Source: Candidatus Parcubacteria bacterium (GTDB lineage Bacteria; Patescibacteriota; Minisyncoccia; Phycocordibacterales; UBA1006). Taken from it: DNA of 5,751 bases. Both the position numbers and the translations under genes were made by a program. How positions within the stretch are numbered: position 1 is the first letter of the stretch; every line of letters starts with the position of its first letter. Shown here in pieces: positions 1 through 2,880 of this stretch. The notes beneath the pieces were generated by a model that saw only the letters and a list, made by a program, of their open reading frames with translations, searched no databases and was not told the DNA's origin. The stretch spans positions 1 to 5,751 of the forward strand of contig JALVJP010000025.1 in the NCBI GenBank assembly GCA_027028225.1. The letters run 5' to 3'.

Positions 1-42
1 CAAGTTGATCATCCATCACTCTTTGAAAAGCCCATCTCCTAG
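1..42 (+). CDS. Possible C-terminal tail of a rightward gene cut by the left edge
   Basis: Frame 1 is open from the first base and reads QVDHPSLFEKPIS, then a TAG stop at 40-42. Two hairpins follow immediately (42-58 and 69-90), as expected downstream of a gene end. It would make this gene convergent with the DksA-like gene, the same arrangement as the pilin and pyrophosphatase genes further right. Thirteen codons are too few to recognise a family or to prove coding. The alternative is that the next gene lies on the minus strand and starts at the ATG at 16-14 (MDDQL), which has only a weak AAAGAG upstream. Confidence 0.25.
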   Translation, partial: QVDHPSLFEKPIS

Positions 43-58
43 CCCACTTACAGTGGGC
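42..58. repeat. Tight inverted repeat, 7-bp stem with 3-base loop
   Basis: GCCCACT (42-48) and AGTGGGC (52-58) are perfect reverse complements around the loop TAC. It lies 10 bases from the stronger hairpin at 69-90. No clean T-tract follows on either strand, so it is not a textbook terminator. It could help stop transcription arriving from either side or protect a 3' end. Confidence 0.5.
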
Positions 59-68
59 AAATACAAAG

Positions 69-90
69 CCGCCGGACCTCAGTCCGGCGG
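69..90. terminator. GC-rich hairpin terminator at the end of the tig-dksA-like operon
   Basis: CCGCCGGAC (69-77) pairs perfectly with GTCCGGCGG (82-90) around a four-base loop, giving a 9-bp stem with only one A-T pair. On the minus strand it is followed by CTTTGTATTT, a T-rich but interrupted tract. On the plus strand TCGTTT follows, so it may work in both directions. The leftward arm on the minus strand encodes the last residues (RPPD) of the DksA-like protein, and its TGA stop lies in the loop. Confidence 0.7.
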
Positions 91-444
91 TCGTTTACTC
101 ATATGTTTTTCACATGTCGTTGCGCTTGGGTTTGCATTAAGTCGCTCTTTTTCGATTTTTTTTCCGCATATTTTGCAGATTCCATATGTTCCACTCTCTA
201 TACGAGTGAGAGCGTTCTCTACTTCTTGATACCTTTGTTCAATAACATTGAGCGTTGCAATATCTCTCTCTAATTCTTCTGTCATTTCAGCATCGTCGAG
301 AGAGTCCATGTGTTCTTCTTCGTCGTTTTCAATTCTCACAACCCAGTCTTTCTTTTGCGCGAGTGCATACCCTAATTCGTTGAGTGAAGTAATGAGTTGT
401 TCTCTCTCTTCAAGAAGTTTTCTTTTTTGCTCTTCGTAATTCAT
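79..444 (-). CDS. DksA/TraR-family zinc-finger transcription regulator
   Basis: This 121-residue protein is a short relative of DksA (151 residues in E. coli). DksA proteins enter the RNA polymerase secondary channel and alter promoter choice, often together with ppGpp. Residues 1-85 are charged and helical, suited to the coiled-coil hairpin. Its tip carries D47-x-x-D50-x-A52, the arrangement of the functional DxxDxA motif of DksA. The zinc finger follows: C90 and C93 in GICKIC, then RLNANP, then C111 and H114, so the usual fourth cysteine is histidine. The gene starts 11 bases after the trigger factor stop, so the two are probably cotranscribed. The start has only a weak AGAG four bases upstream of the ATG. 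A TAATAT eight bases before the ATG could be an internal -10. The family call is secure; the exact role and any ppGpp dependence are not visible. Confidence 0.93.
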   Translation of the reverse strand: MNYEEQKRKLLEEREQLITSLNELGYALAQKKDWVVRIENDEEEHMDSLDDAEMTEELERDIATLNVIEQRYQEVENALTRIESGTYGICKICGKKIEKERLNANPSATTCEKHMSKRPPD

Positions 445-455
445 ATGACTCTATA

Positions 456-1505
456 TTAGTTCTCTTTTTGTTTTCCTTCAAGGAATTGGATTACTGCTCG
501 ATGGGTGAGTACACGGGTTACATACTCGCGTGCGATGTGTTCATCAATCCCTGAATTTTTGTATCGTTCCATAAGTATTTTCATTTCCCTTTCTATTTCT
601 TCTTTGTTTGGTTCAATATGCTCTCTCTGTGCAATCTCATCGAGGATGTACTCTATTTCCGCACGCTTCTTTGCTTGCTCTCCCCATTCTTTCCTATAAT
701 CCTCTCTCGTTTTGTTGATAGATTTTAGGTAGTCATCAAAAGACATTCCTGTAGTAACAATATTCCCCTCAAACTCGTGCATCATTTTATTGAGTTCGTG
801 TTCAACGAGTGACTGAGGAATCTCGAGAGAACTCTCCTGTCGTATCTCCTCGAGCATTTCCATAATCTTCTTATCGTGTGCCTTCGCTTGTTTCTCTTGT
901 TTGATGTTCTCTCGTATTTTCTTCTTAAAATCTTCGACTGACGAGAAATCACCAAGCTTCTTCACGTACTCGTCATCAAGTTCGGGAAGATTTTTTTCAT
1001 CTATTTCATTCCACGATTTTGCTTCTTTTGACTCGCTCTGTGCGCGCATCTTTCGAAAAGAGAGAATCACATCTTCTACTTCTTTTTCTTCAACATCAAT
1101 ATCCTCTTCCTTCATTTCCTGATATTTTTTCGCAATTGCTTTGTAGTCCGCGAGTTCTCCTTCCGGAAGTACATCCATTTCAATCGTAAGTTCGAGATTA
1201 TCTCCTTGTGCGATTTTCTTGATTTGGATTGCAGGTTGTCCAATAGGGTTGAGTTTGGATTCTTTGAGGATTTCTCCGTAGTGGTCGTAGATGAGAAAGT
1301 TTGCCGCTTCGTTGAGTACGAGCATTGGGTCAATATGTTGTCGCGCGATATCTTCTGGAACCTGTCCTTCGCGAAATCCATCTACTTTCACCTTTTTAAG
1401 GAGTGCTTTCTCTACCTCTTTTCGCTTTTGCTCAAAAGTATCTTTATCAATACTCACATTGATGCGGTAGCGTGCATCTCCTATCTTTTCTTTTGTAATC
1501 TTCAT
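456..1505 (-). CDS. tig: Trigger factor, ribosome-associated chaperone lacking the PPIase domain
   Basis: Trigger factor binds at the ribosome exit tunnel through protein L23 and shelters nascent chains. Residues 1 to about 120 form the ribosome-binding domain, with the signature loop GFREGQVP at 43-50 (GFRKGKVP in E. coli, same numbering). Residues from about 172 to 349 form the C-terminal arm domain, beginning NLPELDDEYVKKLGDFSSVE, which aligns with the E. coli segment just after its PPIase domain. The FKBP-like PPIase domain (about 150-245 in E. coli) is replaced by about 15 residues after RKMRAQ. This explains a length of 349 rather than about 430. The frame is intact, so this is a domain absence rather than decay. 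The ATG has no Shine-Dalgarno sequence; an extended -10 box lies nine bases upstream. It leads a two-gene unit with the DksA-like gene. Confidence 0.95.
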   Translation of the reverse strand: MKITKEKIGDARYRINVSIDKDTFEQKRKEVEKALLKKVKVDGFREGQVPEDIARQHIDPMLVLNEAANFLIYDHYGEILKESKLNPIGQPAIQIKKIAQGDNLELTIEMDVLPEGELADYKAIAKKYQEMKEEDIDVEEKEVEDVILSFRKMRAQSESKEAKSWNEIDEKNLPELDDEYVKKLGDFSSVEDFKKKIRENIKQEKQAKAHDKKIMEMLEEIRQESSLEIPQSLVEHELNKMMHEFEGNIVTTGMSFDDYLKSINKTREDYRKEWGEQAKKRAEIEYILDEIAQREHIEPNKEEIEREMKILMERYKNSGIDEHIAREYVTRVLTHRAVIQFLEGKQKEN

Positions 1506-1514
1506 ATGGGTCGC

Positions 1515-1523
1515 ACTATACCA
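1515..1523 (-). promoter_or_regulatory. Extended -10 promoter of tig
   Basis: On the minus strand TGGTATAGT is an extended -10 (TGn plus TATAGT, five of six matches to TATAAT). Nine bases (GCGACCCAT) separate it from the ATG. With usual spacing, transcription would begin 2-4 bases before the start codon, giving a nearly leaderless mRNA. No convincing -35 hexamer is seen, as expected for extended -10 promoters. The upstream stretch is T-rich on this strand. Confidence 0.65.
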
Positions 1524-1594
1524 TAGAGAGGGAAAAAGAAAAAAGTTAAAAAGGAATAAATCGTATTTTCAATACAATGTTTTTTTTTGAACAT

Positions 1595-1603
1595 TGCTAT
1601 ACT
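1595..1603 (+). promoter_or_regulatory. Extended -10 promoter of the pilin-like gene
   Basis: TGCTATACT is an extended -10 (TGn plus TATACT, five of six matches). Seven bases (TTCTCAC) separate it from the ATG at 1611, so the start site probably falls at or within a base or two of the initiation codon. A run of nine T (1580-1588) lies just upstream. No -35 match occurs at 17-bp spacing. The box lies inside the longer frame that starts at TTG 1587, which argues that ATG 1611 is the true start. Confidence 0.65.
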
Positions 1604-1610
1604 TTCTCAC

Positions 1611-2156
1611 ATGGAAAGAAGACAACAAAACACTAAAGGTTTTACCCTCATTGAACTCCTTGTGGTTATCGCTATTATCGGAGTTCTTGCGACAATAGTA
1701 CTTTCTTCACTTCGTTCAGCTCGTACAAAAGCTATGGATGCAAAGAGGGCATCGGCTATAAAACAAATCCAAAATGCTTTAGAAATGTATAACATTGATC
1801 ATGGAGGGTATCCGCATTGTAATTATGTCCATACATACCATAACGGGAATCAAAAAAGTTGTCTTGAGAATGCATTGAGCCCTTATATGGCATTAGATTT
1901 AGACGATAAAATATTTGGTCCGTATATGCAGAATGGAGATACCCTGTTCAGATTTTCGTCTAAGCCAGCAGATAATTATCAAACATATGGAATGAGTATT
2001 AGGTTTATTGATAAAAGTTATAATCATTTCGAACAAAATGATGGCGGTCATTATTCATACGTTTATGAAGTTGGCCAAAGACCAAAATATTGTGAAGATA
2101 AGTATCATAGTGGTTGGTTTATTTCAGGTGGTAATTTGTGTATTGGTGGAAACTAG
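1611..2156 (+). CDS. Type IV pilin-like / pseudopilin protein
   Basis: The 181-residue precursor begins MERRQQNTKG, then FTLIELLVVIAIIGVLA. This is the classic class III signal peptide cut by prepilin peptidase between G10 and F11. Mature Glu5 (E15) is present for subunit assembly and membrane extraction. A single hydrophobic helix (about 11-35) continues into an amphipathic helix up to about residue 63, where NIDHGGYP resembles the start of the globular head in pseudopilins. The head carries four cysteines, C70, C84, C161 and C177, plausibly two disulfides. Such proteins form surface fibres or secretion pseudopili. No peptidase or ATPase gene is adjacent, so the machinery must lie elsewhere. 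The ATG at 1611 was chosen because it gives a normal ten-residue leader and sits directly behind a -10 box; TTG 1587 would add eight residues. Whether it is a major pilin or a minor pseudopilin is unresolved. Confidence 0.93.
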   Translation: MERRQQNTKGFTLIELLVVIAIIGVLATIVLSSLRSARTKAMDAKRASAIKQIQNALEMYNIDHGGYPHCNYVHTYHNGNQKSCLENALSPYMALDLDDKIFGPYMQNGDTLFRFSSKPADNYQTYGMSIRFIDKSYNHFEQNDGGHYSYVYEVGQRPKYCEDKYHSGWFISGGNLCIGGN

Positions 2157-2190
2157 CTTGGTATAGAATCAAACGTGTAAATTAACGTAG

Positions 2191-2233
2191 AAAAATGGAG
2201 CTAGTATATGGTGTGTATAGTAGCTCCATTTTT
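2191..2233. terminator. Bidirectional terminator between the convergent pilin and ppa genes
   Basis: AAAAATGGAGCTA (2191-2203) and TAGCTCCATTTTT (2221-2233) are perfect 13-base reverse complements. Each strand therefore reads a GC-containing stem followed by a T-tract. A further TATA/TATA pairing (2205-2208 with 2216-2219) can close the loop to seven bases. It lies 34 bases after the pilin stop and seven bases after the pyrophosphatase stop, so it can end both transcripts. Confidence 0.88.
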
Positions 2234-2240
2234 ATTTCTC

Positions 2241-2777
2241 TTATTTTCCGTATTTTTCTTCGTAAAGTTCAATTCCCTTTTTCACCGCTTCAAGCGCCGC
2301 ATCCCTTCCTTTCACATCGCGAATAACCACAATGTTATCCTTTCCTTTTAGTTCTTTATAGGTTTCAAAGAAGTGAATCCACTCTTTGATGTTGTGCTTA
2401 TTGAGATGCTCGAGGTCAGTTACATCGTCCCATCGTTTATCATCTACGGGAACTGCGATTATTTTATAGTCTGATTCTCCATCATCTATCATTTCCATTA
2501 CTGCAACAGGGCGTACGCGCACGAGAACTCCCGGGAGAAGAGGGAAGGTTGTTGGAATAACAATATCGAGAGGGTCTCCATCTTCCCATAGTGTTTGAGG
2601 AACAAAACCATAGTCAAATGGATAAGGAGCAGAGCTGTAGTTTGCACGGTCAAGTGCAATGAGCCCTGTCTTTTTATCGAGTTCGTATTTATTTGGTGAA
2701 CCTTTCGGTATCTCAATAATACAGTTGAGTATCTCGGGAGCTTCATCTCCACGAGGAATGTCATGCCATAAGTTCAT
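2241..2777 (-). CDS. ppa: Inorganic pyrophosphatase, soluble family I
   Basis: This cytoplasmic enzyme hydrolyses pyrophosphate to two phosphates, with magnesium, and pulls nucleic acid and protein synthesis forward. Its 178 residues match the usual bacterial size (about 175). The active-site set seen in E. coli is present: E22, K30 and R44; Y52 and Y56 in PYPFDYGFVP; the signature D66-G-D68-P-L-D71; D98, D103 and K105; and Y140-K141. No key residue is missing, so activity is expected. The start MNLWHDIP is typical of the family. A TATAAT box lies 14 bases upstream of the ATG and there is no strong Shine-Dalgarno sequence. The gene is transcribed alone, divergent from the large secreted protein gene and convergent with the pilin-like gene. 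Confidence 0.97.
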   Translation of the reverse strand: MNLWHDIPRGDEAPEILNCIIEIPKGSPNKYELDKKTGLIALDRANYSSAPYPFDYGFVPQTLWEDGDPLDIVIPTTFPLLPGVLVRVRPVAVMEMIDDGESDYKIIAVPVDDKRWDDVTDLEHLNKHNIKEWIHFFETYKELKGKDNIVVIRDVKGRDAALEAVKKGIELYEEKYGK

Positions 2778-2791
2778 AGTTCTTTTACTTT

Positions 2792-2797
2792 ATTATA
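2792..2797 (-). promoter_or_regulatory. Candidate -10 box of ppa
   Basis: The minus strand reads a perfect TATAAT 14 bases before the ppa ATG, predicting a leader of about 7-8 bases. No TGn extension is present, and the 17-bp-spaced position holds AGTAAA, a poor -35. A TTGAAA hexamer is present but 27 bases away, too far to pair with this box. The region is AT-rich, which makes chance matches likelier. Confidence 0.45.
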
Positions 2798-2819
2798 TTA
2801 CTAACACAGTAGATTTTAC

Positions 2820-2834
2820 TCTCTTTTCAAGAGA
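2820..2834. repeat. Short inverted repeat in the ppa/large-gene divergent region
   Basis: TCTCTT (2820-2825) and AAGAGA (2829-2834) are perfect reverse complements around TTC. It lies between the two divergent promoters, just upstream of the rightward -35 candidate, where an operator could sit. At six base pairs it could also be chance. Confidence 0.25.
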
Positions 2835-2841
2835 AAAAAAC

Positions 2842-2871
2842 TTGCATAGAAAAGGGGAATTGTGATATGCT
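2842..2871 (+). promoter_or_regulatory. Candidate promoter of the large secreted protein gene
   Basis: TTGCAT (2842-2847, four of six matches to TTGACA) is followed after 18 bases by TATGCT (2866-2871, four of six) preceded by TGA, an extended -10 arrangement. Nine bases (TGTCTTTGT) separate it from the ATG at 2881, the same geometry as at tig. The predicted mRNA would be nearly leaderless. A competing reading is that AAGGGG (2852-2857) acts as a ribosome binding site for a five-codon frame beginning at ATG 2867, which would require a start site further upstream. Confidence 0.5.
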
Positions 2872-2880
2872 TGTCTTTGT

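Noticed and set aside
79..81. Recoded TGA (glycine), as in Gracilibacteria and Absconditabacteria
   Set aside because: No in-frame TGA occurs in tig, ppa, the pilin-like gene or the 957-codon frame, although glycine is common. A TGA directly at a terminator hairpin is best read as a stop.
5..229. Rightward 74-codon frame across the left end
   Set aside because: It runs antisense over the zinc-finger end of the DksA-like gene and through both hairpins, has a Ser/Pro-rich composition typical of an antisense shadow, and has no promoter or ribosome binding site.
1112..1381. Leftward 89-codon frame inside tig
   Set aside because: It is an out-of-frame shadow fully inside a clearly recognised trigger factor gene, with low-complexity Ser/Thr/Lys content.
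1533..1552. Phased A-tracts as a curved-DNA element in the tig/pilin divergent region
   Set aside because: The three A-tracts are spaced about 6.5 and 8.5 bases apart, not at the 10-11 base helical repeat, so intrinsic curvature is not supported.
1587..1610. Upstream TTG start for the pilin-like gene, adding eight residues
   Set aside because: The added codons overlap the extended -10 box at 1595-1603, and ATG 1611 already gives a standard ten-residue prepilin leader.
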